Positions 11,765 to 22,502 are shown, numbered from the stretch's first letter. The stretch: DNA of 64,000 bases from Conus ventricosus (GCA_018398815.1 CM031628.1:12187814-12251813), one strand, 5' to 3'. A program made the numbers and translations. The notes: a model not told the origin generated them from the sequence alone.

Positions 11765-12360
11765 GAAGTTGAACTTAAGAAATTCTCGTACACATTGTTT
11801 TCTGTGTTTAATTGCTCATTTTGTTACATGTTTGGACTAAACTGATATGGCGCCTGCCAAAAATACATAAACAAAGGATAATGAATATTTTAGTAAAATT
11901 TTCTGTGAGGTTGTGCATTACAAACATTTTGTAATTATTTGGTGTCACAATGTTTGTTCTATGATATTATTGTTTTATATCTTTTCATAAGGAACTTTCA
12001 TGGGGTACTCGTTTACTGTTATTTTCTGTTTTGTTTCTTTCAATACGCCAATTGGTCCATAATATTCTCATGTTGAAGTTGGACTTTACTTTCTTTTACA
12101 TATCATTGTCTGTGTTTATTTGCTGTCTTTGTTACTTATTAAGTTATTTGGACTAAACTGACACTCTGCCCACTAACAGTAGGTGAATAAAGGATGAATA
12201 TTTCAGCAGTTGTGAAATTATGTGCTGCAAGCTTTCAGTGATGTTTTGGTGTTACCTTTCTCTTTATAGTCTCATCTTTTCTTTTCTTTTCTTTTTTTTA
12301 AATTAAGGACTTTTTTTTTTCACGGAGCATACAATATTCTCAGTTACTTTTATCTATTTG
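11765..12360. repeat. diverged direct duplication, unit about 310 bp
   Basis: Segments from 11765 and from 12075 align in the same order. Shared landmarks include 'gaagttg-actt', 'tttggactaaactga', the 'ataaa-aaggat-gaatattt' block, and 'ttggtgt' followed by a T-rich stretch. Identity is moderate, so the duplication is old. I see no terminal features that mark it as a transposon. Confidence 0.65.
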
Positions 12361-13078
12361 TTTTCTTTTTATTTGCATTAGGTAGGCCAAAATTTGTTTT
12401 GTGAGGTTTAAGACATTTAAACAGATAATCAGAAATTCACTTTTTTTTTAATCTGTTCTGAACTCATGCAGTAAAGTAATGGTAATATTTTGCAATGATG
12501 TAACAATCTTTTGATGCTCTCTATGTCTTTTTGTGTATAGCAAAATCAGGGTTTTATTTCTATGGTAGGATTTCCAGAAAAATTTGCTTAAACATTTCTT
12601 TCTGTCCCAGTTGTATTATTCTTAATTGTGACTTGATTTTAGCCCTTAGAAATAGTGTTTTATGGACATATCCATAGATGAAGCAGTGATAATATCATTT
12701 TCCCCCAGCTTTTGAAACCATGGAAAGGAATGAATTGTGAAGTTATGAACTAAGTCGGTGTGCTTCTATATATCTTTTTTTTTCTTAGAAAGTTATTATT
12801 TTAGATCTTCCGTAGTGCTTTTGACTGCTTTTGCTGAAATAGTTTAAGTACTATCAATAACAGTTTCACTCCTGAAATATTGAATGAAAAAATTGTCATC
12901 ATGTGAAAGTTATGAACAACAGTTTTATCAATTCTTGCATTAAAGCATGTCAAAAATGATATTGTGCGTTGAATGCAGTAAGTAAATTTAGAAGTCAGTT
13001 ATACCAGATTTAATGAAATATTGGTTTAATTTTCATTGTACATGTCATGAAAATTGCACAACGATTTAGATTCTTGAC
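12361..13078. other. AT-rich non-coding DNA
   Basis: No recognisable gene or repeat. Confidence 0.4.
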
Positions 13079-13095
13079 TCTGTGTGTGTGCGCGC

Positions 13096-13140
<45 letters not shown>

Positions 13141-13143
13141 TGT
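13079..13143. repeat. (TG)n-(CG)n-(TG)n tract
   Basis: A run of ten CG dinucleotides lies inside TG repeats. This strictly alternating purine-pyrimidine sequence can in principle adopt Z-DNA. Confidence 0.95.
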
Positions 13144-13574
13144 TCACATATCAGTGAGTAATATCAGTGATATTACATTTCAAAAAGAAACAGTATGTGT
13201 GTTGAAGTTTGTGGAAGCATGTGTCAGAATGTGTGTGTATGTATGTATGTGGAAGAGTACAGAGTGTTGGGAAGGCGGAGATGTTAGGATGGCATGTGTG
13301 CAGGTGCATGCATGCATGCATGCACATGTTTAAACAGAGACAGAAACTATATTTGCATGCCTGTGCTAATTGGTAACTGGTTCAGATGAGCAGCCTGTTC
13401 AACACATTTACAGGATGTGTACATTGTACATGGTTGTATGTGCATACGTCTGCGATCATTTGGATATTTTGTATGGGGGGTGGGTGGATGTGCATGTTGT
13501 TGTTGTAGTTGTTCCTCTCTCTACTGTGTCATCCAAATTACGATCTACGGTGGATGTTGTGAAGTTATGAAATT

Positions 13575-13921
13575 TGTTGTTGCTTTGTGTTTTGTTCTGA
13601 TTTATATGCTTTTTACTTGGTGTTTGCCTTGTGTTTTGTTCTGATTTATATGCTTTTTACTTGGTGTTTGCCTTGTGTTTTTGATCTGATTTATATGGTT
13701 TTTACTCGTTGTTGCCTTGTGTTTTTGATCTGATTTATATGGTTTTTACTCGTTGTTGCCTTGTGTTTTTGATCTGATTTATATGGTTTTTACTCGTTGT
13801 TGCCTTGTGTTTTTGATCTGATTTATATGGTTTTTACTCGTTGTTGCCTTGTGTTTTTGATCTGATTTATATGGTTTTTACTCGTTGTTGCCTTGTGTTT
13901 TTGATCTGATTTATATGGTTT
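13575..13921. repeat. 44-bp minisatellite, about eight copies
   Basis: Units carry 'ttgccttgtgtttttgatct' plus 'gatttatatggtttttactc' at 44-bp spacing (for example 13711 and 13755). The first two units are a diverged class with 'gttctgatttatatgcttt'. Confidence 0.93.
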
Positions 13922-14024
13922 TTGACAGTGACTTCTTTTCTTTATGTTGGTTGGTCCGTCTTTATGGGTTGGTCTGTCTTTGCGTTTTATGCCTTCTGTC
14001 TGTCAGCCTGTCTGTCTATCTGCC

Positions 14025-14060
14025 TGCCTCTCTCTCTCTCTCTGTCTGTCTGTCTGTCTG
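14025..14060. repeat. (TC)n/(TCTG)n microsatellite
   Basis: A short TC run followed by TCTG units. Confidence 0.9.
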
Positions 14061-14310
14061 TCGGAGGCAACTGATGGTTATAGAGTAGCAGCAGCAAGGA
14101 TGAATAATGGCCAATTGTTTAAATTTTTTTTAATTTTTTAATTCTTACCCTTGGTATTGTGAAGCGAAAGACCAATTTCAATGTCTCTCTCTCACTGTCA
14201 GTTTCCCCTTGCATGACTCCTGTCTCTCTCCTCCCTTCCTCTGTTTCTGTCTCTGTCTCTCACATTGTCTTTGTCTGTCAGTCTTCTTTTTCTCTGTGTC
14301 TGTGTCTGTT

Positions 14311-14404
<94 letters not shown>
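14311..14404. repeat. (TC)n microsatellite
   Basis: TCTG units followed by more than 80 bp of pure TC. Confidence 0.97.
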
Positions 14405-14407
<3 letters not shown>

Positions 14408-14552
14408 ATTGACTCTGTAGAGAATTGAAACTGTTAAGTGAGACACTGCTGTTGAGTTGTTTCTGTTTGCTTGTAGTGAGCGGAAAATGTTCAGACATGT
14501 GAAAATTTGGTGTTGACAGTGCACTTCAAAGATAACTGTGGTTAAAAATACG

Positions 14553-14639
14553 GTGTCAGTGTAATGGCATGTATCGGGTATAATGATAACAATGGGGTGG
14601 CAGTGTAATGGCATGTATCGGGTATAATGATAAAAATGG
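14553..14639. repeat. 44-bp two-copy tandem duplication
   Basis: 'cagtgtaatggcatgtatcg' recurs at 14557 and 14601 with the intervening sequence conserved. Confidence 0.9.
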
Positions 14640-15005
14640 TAAGAAGTAAGGAAGCAGTCAGCTGGTAATACACGTAAAGTTTAAGTTCAAACTGCCCAGA
14701 GACGATACCCAGTGCAGTGGCTAACCAAACTGTAGTCTTCTGTGAGGCTGTTGTTTATCATGTACTACCTAGCTATCAGCAGATGAAAAAGCTTATTCTG
14801 GCTGGTTTCTCTCACATTCAGCTCTTTGCTGTATATCTCCATTCGCCCTGTGTCCTTACTTGGTCCACCCTAACGACTCGGTTGCCCTTGTACTACTGGG
14901 TAGTCTACATCCGTCTGTCACTTGATTGGAAACATAGATGTAAAGGGCTGTTTGGAGAATCAGTTTGTATATACTATGAATATGGAGAATAAGACTGTAT
15001 ATATA

Positions 15006-15030
15006 CTGACTTCCATAAAAAACGCGAAAA
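15006..15030. repeat. left terminal inverted repeat of the Tc1-like element
   Basis: This 25-bp repeat matches the inverse of 16507-16528 perfectly through the inner 22 bases. It is preceded by the TA at 15004-15005. Confidence 0.9.
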
Positions 15031-15179
15031 CAAAACAAGCTGAAGGTTGGGGTGAATTTTGTTGGTCACAATTGTACAGAGTGGAAGCGAGAATTCAACG
15101 TGATTTGATTCATTACACCGGTAATGTGTGAAAATGTCATCAGCAATATGTCTTTTGTGTGGAAAACCAGCTTGAAGTC

Positions 15180-16216
15180 CTAATACCGTGTGTGGCCACC
15201 ATTTGCGTTGACAACTGCTTGACACCTGCGGCTCATTGAGTGGACCAGGTGGTTGATGCGTCCCCTTGGCACACCAGCCCACACATGGACGATGGCCTGG
15301 TGAAGTTGAGCCGCTGTTGCTGGTCGTGGACGCAGGAGGTCCAACCGTCTGCCAAGTTCATCCCAAAACTGTTCTATTGGGTTTAAATCGGACTGAGGGC
15401 TGGCCAGAGCAGCACATTGACGTTGTTATGCTGAAGAAATTGCTGGGTGGCCCTGGCGGTGTGTGGTCTTGCATTGTCCTGTTGGAATGTCCAGTTTGGG
15501 TGTTGCGCAAAAAAAGGATCGACATGGGGTCTGAGCACCTGGTTGATGTAGCGCTGTGCATTGACACCCTGTCTGCGACCAGGACCAATGTTCTGAAAGA
15601 TGACTGGTCCTATGGCGTGGTTAATGCCAATTGCACCCCATATCATAATGTTCGGGCCTCCCCAGGGGTTCCGCTCTACCACACAGGAGTCAGCATAGCG
15701 TTCACCAGGTCGACGCCATATTCTGACACGACCGTCAGCCATGTCAATACAAAAACGGCTCTCATCTGAGAACAGTATGCGTCCCCACTGCTGCCTGCAC
15801 CAGTTGATTCGGGCTTGTGCCCACTGCAGCCTGTCCTGCCGGTGTCTTGGTGTCAGTACCGGACCTCTGTGAGGACGCCTACATGCCAGCCCGTTCTCCT
15901 GAAGATGCCGCCGCACAGTGTTGAGGCTGATTCGTTGCTGGAGATTCCCAGGCACCTGTCGAGCAGTGTTAGCGGCTGTTTGCCGCCTGTCCCTCAGATG
16001 GGTTCGAACAAGATGGCGATCCTCTCTTTGTGTGGTGACCCAAGGACGGCCTGGCCGGGGACGATCATCAGTGGTACCAGTGACTCGCATGCGGTGCTGC
16101 AGACGATAGATGGTTGAGATGTGGACGTTAAAGATGTTGGCGACCTGCCTGGCATCCACACCAGCCTCCAGATGGCCTAGGGCATGATTGCGTTCCTCTG
16201 CTCGTAGTCTTGGCAT
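15180..16216 (-). pseudogene. Tc1-family DD34E transposase with one frameshift
   Basis: Start is the ATG at 16216 (protein begins MPRLRAEERNHALG) and stop is the TAG at 15180-15182. About 345 codons would match a typical Tc1 transposase. The N-terminal third contains a helix-turn-helix region (VDARQVANIFNVHISTIYRL) and the basic GRP motif (DDRPRPGRPWVT), which in this family mediate terminal-repeat binding. The first catalytic aspartate is in ILFSDESRF and the second in FQQDNARPHTA. The family's downstream glutamate lies in a LNPIEQFWDELGRR segment, 34 residues after the second aspartate. Just before that segment, near 15384-15390, one base is missing: the frame reads ALSPI and then stops, and the rest continues in the next frame. 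The extra upstream open frame to 16486 is not part of the protein. Expected activity in an intact relative is cut-and-paste transposition into TA sites. This copy should be inactive unless the missing base is a sequencing error. Confidence 0.93.
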
Positions 16217-16528
16217 CTCTGTAGCGCTCAGACGGCAAGTCGTTACCTGAACCTTGTAGCGCGGCTTTATAAAGGCTGCATGCCTGCGTACTTGTCGCTG
16301 GTTAACTTTGCTCTGCATGGTGTGCACGTGCCTCACATGCAGCAACCAGTTTGCCATTTTTGTTGACCCTCCAATGCCGGGAATGATGTGTTGCTCACAC
16401 AATGTTTTCACTGCACGTGAGTCTTGGACCCAAACAACTTCATACTTGCCACAATGGTTCAATATTGTATATTCACCCCTTTTCACCCAAAAAATAGCCT
16501 TTCAAATTTTCGCGTTTTTTATGGAAGT

Positions 16529-16659
16529 TCTTTTTTTTTTCTTCTGCGTACCAGGCTGATACTCCTGCGGACACTCCCTGTATAGCCAGCATGGAGTTTG
16601 TGTGTATGACCCTTTTTATCCCGCCATTAAGGCAGCCATACTCCATCTCGGGAAGAAAA
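16529..16659 (-). mobile_element. short SINE inserted in the right terminal repeat of the Tc1 element
   Basis: On the minus strand this runs from a 'gatggagtatggctgcc' start through 'aatggcgggata', 'cagggagtgtccgcagg' and 'agtatcagcctg' to an A/G-rich tail, seen here as a pyrimidine run at 16529-16543. A second copy at 63148-63290 aligns throughout. Flanks 'atggaagt' and 'atgaagtc' are an imperfect target-site duplication of the transposon's own terminal repeat. I associate the block 'ggcagccatactcc' with repeats in caenogastropod introns, but that is from memory and unverified. Confidence 0.8.
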
Positions 16660-16671
16660 ATGAAGTCAGTA

Positions 16672-17040
16672 TATTATGAATTTGGAGAATCAGACTAATA
16701 TACTATGAATGTAGAAAATACTGTATATACAATAAATATGAAGCTTAGAGATGTCTAGAAGGGAGGGAAGGAGTGGGGTGATGTGGACCACTCATTCAAA
16801 AAAAAAACCCAGGTTGCACAGTGTCAGGCATGATGATGAGACACACACCTGTGTTTGAACATGCCATCTGGTCCACCCAGCTGTCAGCGGTTACCTGTTT
16901 CTTCCCTGGAACACTGAAGGTGAAGCAGTGAAGGCAAGGAAATGGGTGTCGCCCCCAAAACGCTGACACTGGAAGAAGTTAGGTCTCTCAATACTTAACT
17001 CTTCATTGAGAGCAGAGATTATGGAAGCATCTGCTATCAT
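16672..17040. other. unique non-coding DNA
   Basis: The first 70 bp continue the short 'tatactatgaat' tandem units that flank the Tc1-like element. The rest has no recognised feature. Confidence 0.4.

Positions 17041-17069
<29 letters not shown>
17041..17069. repeat. poly-C tract
   Basis: A run of 29 C. Such runs here may be partly a sequencing or assembly effect. Confidence 0.9.
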
Positions 17070-17071
<2 letters not shown>

Positions 17072-17658
17072 CGTCCCCTTCCTCCCTTTTTAGTTTTTGT
17101 TTTTAGTCTTTTGTTGATTTTTTGTTTGTTTGTTTTAAATCGGACAGTATTCTCGCGGTCATTTCAATTTGATGACGTCCCCTGGACCTTAGCAGTTACA
17201 GTATCATGATGAGGGAATTCTACTGTAATTTATCGATCGGAATAGATATCCCTTACTCTGAAACAAAGGTAAGATTTTTTTTTTTTACAAGCTTTAGTTT
17301 AACAGTTGGTATGACTTTATGAGCAGTCTTCGATGTATATTTTTGAGTTTGGAGATTAGTTGGTGTGGGTCTGAAAAGTTTGTAAATGAAGTGTGATTTG
17401 CTGTAGGGTCCTCCCGTCCTTCTGCTGGCCACACCTGATTCATCGGTCAAGGTGCTCCTCCTTCAGAATGTCTTGAAGTTTGTCTTGTTATCACTTAAAT
17501 GCATGTGTCCAAAGAAAAAGGCCCCCCACCCCCTCCCAAATGGATTCAGCACAGTGGTTCCAGCGCTAGATCTGGCCTACTATAGTCAGCTGGGCTATTA
17601 GCAAGAAGGTGAAGGTGAGATAAGGAGAGGGAGAAGTGACGAGAGCAAGAAGGTGGAA
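17070..17658. other. unique non-coding DNA
   Basis: No gene or repeat recognised before the G-run and polypurine array. Confidence 0.4.
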
Positions 17659-17725
17659 GAGGGGGGGGGGGGGGGGGTAAAGAAGGAGGGTGATAGGGAG
17701 TGGGGGAAAAAAACCCAGGAGGACA

Positions 17726-18293
17726 GAGGGTGAAAGGGAGAGAGAGAGTGAAGTCTAAAGGCAAGGAGGGTGAAAGAGAGAGGGTGAAGTCTAAAGGCAA
17801 GGAGGGTGAAAGAGAGAGGGTGAAGTCTAAAGGCAAGGAGGGTGAAAGAGAGAGGGTGAAGTCTAAAGGCAAGGAGGGTGAAAGAGAGAGAGAGTGAAGT
17901 CTAAAGGCAAGGAGGGTGAAAGAGAGAGGGTGAAGTCTAAAGGCAAGGAGGGTGAAAGAGAGAGAGAGTGAAGTCTAAAGGCAAGGAGGGTGAAAGAGAG
18001 AGAGTGAAAGTCTAAAGGCAAGGAGGGTGAAAGAGAGAGTGAAGTCTGAAGGCAAGGAGGGTGAAAGAGAGAGAGAGAGTGAAGTCTAAAGGCAAGGAGG
18101 GTGAAAGAGAGAGGGTGAAGTCTAAAGGCAAGGAGGGTGAAAGGGAGAGAGTGAAGTCTAAAGGCAAGGAGGGTGAAAGAGAGAGAGTGAAGTCTAAAGG
18201 CAAGGAGGGTGGAAGAGAGAGAGAGAGAGTGAAGTCTAAAGGCAAGGAGGGTGAAAGAGAGAGAGAGAGTGAAGTCTTAAGGGAAAGAGGATG
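17726..18293. repeat. polypurine 36-bp minisatellite, about 16 copies
   Basis: Units are 'gaagtctaaaggcaagga' plus 'gggtgaaagagagag', with spacing of 32-40 bp set by a variable number of GA dinucleotides. The strand is almost entirely purine apart from the short 'tct' and single 'c' and 't' positions. A G-run precedes it at 17659-17680. Open frames on either strand are repeat by-products. Confidence 0.93.
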
Positions 18294-18425
18294 AAAGGGA
18301 AGTAGAATCAAACTATCAAGACTGCTATCCAATGGGGCACTTTCAGCGGCCATAGACTGTATTGCAGAAACGTGTCTCTGAGATCTGTCTCTATCCCCCC
18401 TCCTCCCCCCTCCAACCGCTTATAC

Positions 18426-18427
<2 letters not shown>

Positions 18428-18498
<71 letters not shown>
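18428..18498. repeat. (TC)n microsatellite
   Basis: About 70 bp of pure TC lying 190 bp upstream of the coding exon. Confidence 0.97.
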
Positions 18499-18500
<2 letters not shown>

Positions 18501-18660
18501 GTGCAATCTGTTGTATTATACTGTTTTGCTATCGGTATATTTTCATTCCACTCTGACCAACTCTACTCCTAAGCAGCTCAGAAAAGACCTGAAAAGAGAA
18601 GGTGTTGATGAGATGAGCAGCTGTTGGTGTGGAGTGTAGACACGCTGTTCATGCTGGCGC

Positions 18661-18686
18661 TGACCCTGTGCTCTGTGCTGTTGCAG
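18661..18686 (+). other. 3' splice acceptor of the coding exon
   Basis: 'ctctgtgctgttgcag' ends at 18686. The pyrimidine-rich, AG-terminated context is typical of a spliceosomal acceptor and decides the exon start at 18687, since the open frame upstream of it looks non-coding. Confidence 0.6.
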
Positions 18687-20536
18687 GGTGGGGGTGTACC
18701 GGTGTCCCCCGTCCCGTCGCCCCCGCAGCCCTCCTCCCCCGGCTATGGCGCCCGCAGCGGGGTGGGCGGCGGCGGCGGGGGTGGGGGGAGTGAGGGGGGG
18801 CTTGCCGCATCAGCCAGCGAGTCCGCACTTCTACAGCAGCGCCTGCAGCGCTTGCAGCTCATCCACTCCCTTCCCCCCCTTCACCACCACCACCACCACC
18901 ACCACCACTCCCCAACCTCCACCTCCCCCTCCTCCTCAGTGAGCCCCTCCCCGCCCCACATGCCCCTCCCGCCCCACCCCTCCCCCATCCAGCGCTCGGA
19001 GTCTCCGCCGGGGCTGTCCCATCTGCTGCATTCGCGGCCCCCGCCAGCTTACAACGATCGTCCCCGCCCCCGACGTTCCAGAACCTGTCGTCTATCCGCG
19101 AGGATTCTGCCGATTCTGCTGACCCCCCGGAGACTGAGGACACGGAGATGGTGGATGTGGAGGAGGGTCATGGGGAGGTTCAGGGGTCAGAGGGCGGGGC
19201 AGGGCCCAGAACTCCTCCCATGACTTTGCCTTTCCAGGACCTCCGACAGAGGGCGGCGTACTCCGGTACGCCGCAGATCAGCATCACCGACACACAGGGG
19301 CACGTCACTGACCTGGACACCGGCCCGCAGGATGACAGCACTCACGCCGGCGTCCCCCCCTCCTCCCCCGCCTCCTCCACCACGTCTCGCCGCAGTGACT
19401 CTCCGTTAGGAAGGGGTGGTGGGGGTGGTGTCCCTTGCTCTTTGGCGGGGATATCGTTGGCGGGTGGGATCAGCTCCTACCCCTTTTCCTTCCTGCAAGG
19501 TTTCGGACTGATCAACACCAACCTGGCCTCCATTCCACCCTCCATCTACAGCCCCCTGTCCAACGGGGACAGCCCCCATGCTGACTTCAGCTCCATCTAT
19601 CCCTGGAACCAACCCTCCCCAGCCGTCCTTAGTCGGAACGGTGGTTCTTTCCGGTCACAGCAAAGGTCACTCCGCGACCTTCTCCTCGTCCCAAGCCTTC
19701 CCCCACAGGCCTCACTCTCGTTGGCGGCGCCACGATGCCTTCCAGGAGATGAGGGACAGCTCCTACAATGCCCAGCTGGCCAGCGCCGCTCCTCTCTCAG
19801 ACTTTGCGCACGGCGGCGGTGGTGGTTGTGGTGGTGGTGGTGGTGGTGGGTGTGACGCGGGGCAGTGTTCCAGGAGCCTTGCATCACGTGCCCCCCTTCA
19901 CGTCGTCGGTGTCCTCGTCCCCCTCCTCCCCCACGTCGCGGGCCTCCCCGCTGGGTCTGGGCCCGGTGGACGGGGCCCCCCCCTTCCCAGGGTTCTTCTC
20001 CCAGCCTTCCTCCCCGCTGCACCAGCCCGCCCCCCTGGACCTGCGGGAGTCGGTGTCCTCGCCCCCGTCCCCCCACAACAGTTACTTCCCCAGCGGGGTC
20101 ATGGACCGGCCCCCCTCCTGCCATTCCGATTCCAGCCTTTTCCAGCACGCCCCCCAGCTCTTCACCCACCCCACCCCCTCCCCGCCCAGCCGTTCCCCTC
20201 CTTCCCCGTCCCCTTCCCCAGTGTTGGGGAAGTAAACCTGGGCGGGGTGGACGGCAGCATGTCTCGACTGTTGGAGTTGGGGCCGGCGTCGGGGCCCAGG
20301 ACTGTGGACGATGTGGTGGCGGCCATTAAAGACGCGTTGGACACCGTGTGCCCCTCGGTGGCGTACGAGCGGTTGGAGAAGCGGTTTCGGCTCCAGCAGG
20401 CGGACTTGGAGATGGAGGTGGAGGTGTGTGACGGGAGGGTGAGATCCCCCCGGGACTGCACGTGCGGAAGTTGTCTGGGGACCACACGCACTACGCTGCA
20501 CTCTGCAACCACCTGCTGGCCTGTGTCAATAACTGA
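18687..20536 (+). CDS. 3'-terminal exon of a low-complexity regulatory protein, possibly an AMPK-related (SIK-type) kinase tail; frame broken
   Basis: This is the only stretch with sustained coding character: high GC, dense Pro/Ser, a run of nine His (near 18882-18908), Gly runs, and conserved-looking segments. In order, the frames give ESALLQQRLQRLQLIHSLPP; NLSSIREDSADSADPPE; GTPQISITDTQGHVTDLD; LASIPPSIYSPLSNGDSPHA; DAFQEMRDSSYNAQLAS; PLDLRESVSSPPSPHNSY; SRLLELGPASGPRTVDDVVA, then LEMEVEVCDGRV and LHVRKLSGDHTHYAALCNHL before a TGA at 20534-20536. The last roughly 100 residues look like one small alpha/beta domain and resemble KA1-type tails of AMPK-related kinases. That match is pattern-level only, and no kinase domain is in the window. 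The frame changes five times, near 19045, 19635, 19860, 20228 and 20440, mostly in homopolymer-rich DNA. Sequencing indels are the simplest cause, with small introns or pseudogenisation as alternatives. Earlier exons would lie upstream on the same strand. Confidence 0.6.
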
Positions 20537-20559
20537 GGGCTGGCCTGACGCTGGATAGC

Positions 20560-20560
<1 letters not shown>

Positions 20561-20600
<40 letters not shown>

Positions 20601-20770
20601 CTGTGAGTGTGTGTGTGTGTGTGTATGTGTGTGTGTCTGTGTGTGTGAGTGTGTGTGTGTGTGTGTGTGTAATATATGCATCTGGGTATCAGTTTTTGTA
20701 AATGTGTGTGTGTGTGTATGAGTGTGTAATATGTGCATGTGTGTATGTGTGAGTGTGTGTATGTAAAATA
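20561..20770. repeat. (TG)n-rich tract after the stop codon
   Basis: Interrupted TG repeats begin 25 bp downstream of the exon's stop and so probably lie in its 3' untranslated region. Confidence 0.95.
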
Positions 20771-20971
20771 TGTGTACGAAACATACATGCATGTGTATGT
20801 AAAATGTACGGTGTGTGAGTGGTGTGTTTGCAGTTTACACATCTGCATGTGCTTGCTTGTGGACACATTTACGTATGGGGATAAATGCACTTTTTTGTTT
20901 TTAGGGTTATCCTGTGAAGTGTGTGTCCTTTTCCCCATGTAGATTTTAAAGATGTGCTTTGCTGTGGACTG

Positions 20972-21660
20972 TTCAAGGCCCATGGATTCATGAGTGATGA
21001 ATGATCCATCCGACTTGTTTGTGACTGCCCATGGAATCGTGTGTGACGAGTGATCCTTGAGACTTGTTTGTGACTGCCCATGGAATCATGAGTGATGAGT
21101 GATCCATCCGACTTGTTTGTGACTGCCCATGGAATCGTGTGTGACGAGTGATCCATCAGACTTGTTTGTGACTGCCCATGGAATCGTGTGTGACGAGTGA
21201 TCCTTGAGACTTGTTTGTGACTGCCCATGGAATCGTGTGTGACGAGCGATCCTTCTGACTTGTTTGTGACTGCCCATGGAATCATGAGTGATGAGTGATA
21301 CTTCTGACTTGTTTGTGACTGCCCATGGAATCATGTGTGACGAGTGATCCATCGGACTTGTTGTGACTGCCCATGGAATCGTGTGTGACGAGTGATCCTT
21401 GAGACTTGTTTGTGACTGCCCATGGAATCGTGTGTGACGAGTGATCCTTGAGACTTGTTTGTGACTGCCCATGGAATCGTGTGTGACGAGTGATCCTTGA
21501 GACTTGTTTGTGACTGCCCATGGAATCGTGTCTGACGAGTGATCCTTGAGACTTGTTTGTGACTGCCCATGGAATCGTGTGTGACGAGTGATCCTTGAGA
21601 CTTGTTTGTGACTGCCAATGGAATCGTGTGTGACGAGCGATCCTTCTGACTTGTGTTTGA
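20972..21660. repeat. 49-bp minisatellite, about 14 copies
   Basis: Units are 'cttgtttgtgactgcccatg' plus 'gaatcgtgtgtgacgagtg', with 49-bp spacing at 21014, 21063 and 21112. Variants differ mainly in the 'atcc-tt/at-gaga/cgga' end. If the 3' untranslated region of the upstream exon is long, the array could be transcribed within it. Confidence 0.94.
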
Positions 21661-21766
21661 CTGACAGGTGGGAGAAGGATAAGTCCGACTGCATGTGAGG
21701 AGTTTAGTTTTCATTTCTGATGTGGTTGACCCTCTACACTGTGCTTTCACCCACTTTGCCCCTACA

Positions 21767-21803
21767 CACACACACACACACACACACCCCCCCCCCCCCC
21801 CCC
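21767..21803. repeat. (CA)n followed by poly-C
   Basis: About 20 bp of CA merge into a C-run. Confidence 0.93.
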
Positions 21804-22500
21804 TTTCCTGTGTTTTGTACTTTGGTCATCCTTTGTGTCTCTTTCGACCTAAAATGACACAGCTTGCCTCAACACTTACTGACCTGGGCTAGCTATCCTT
21901 CCGTCAGGGGAATTACCGTCTTGAAAAATTTTTTCTGGTGCCTCTTGGGAGCGAACGTGAAGCTTCCTGCCTGATTGCAAACTCTGGAAGCCATCATTCC
22001 GTTTTGATCGTCGTCACTGGTCATCGCTGCGTGTTGTTCTTGTACGTCTTTGCTAGAACATTGCCTGCAAGTTGTAGGAAAAAGTGCAGAACTGAACAGA
22101 TTCACTCGGTTTTTTTCTGAGGAAGTTTTATTGGTTTCTGTTGTTGTTTTTTCAGAAGTTTGCAATATTTCAGCATCAATCCTAGATCCTCTGACAGAGG
22201 TTGTTTTTTTTTTTTCCTCCAGTTTTAGGCGGCAAAGCATCTTGAGAATAGTTTGACTCTTATATTATAGTCTAGCATCAGCTGACGAACTCCTTATATA
22301 GTATATGGTTTTGCATCGTGCTGGTTAGTTTATTCGACATCTGATTTTCATTTTACATCGAATTGATTTACAAATGGTACAACAGTGGACGTACCAATAA
22401 ATGGGTTACAATCATCTGACTTGGTAAGAAATTTCATATCGTGGTTATTTTTGTTAGTTTATATGCACTCTTTTTAGCATAGGGAAGATGATTCAAAATT

Positions 22501-22502
<2 letters not shown>
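21804..22502. other. unique non-coding DNA
   Basis: No supported gene. Small frames on both strands have no recognisable motif. Confidence 0.4.

Larger units (their letters stand above)
15006..16669 (-). mobile_element. Tc1-like DNA transposon, defective, with nested SINE
   Basis: The left terminal inverted repeat (15006-15030) begins 'ctgacttccataaaaaacgc' and is preceded by TA. The inverse of its inner part lies at 16507-16528, and the outer eight bases 'gaagtcag' reappear at 16662-16669 followed by TA. Roughly 130 bp of foreign sequence splits the right repeat. TA flanks are the known target duplication of the Tc1/mariner superfamily. The internal frame is a DD34E transposase on the minus strand (15180-16216). 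The element lies inside a short array of 'ggagaat-agac-gtatata'-type units that continue on both sides. It is probably non-autonomous now because both the coding frame and one terminal repeat are damaged. Confidence 0.92.
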
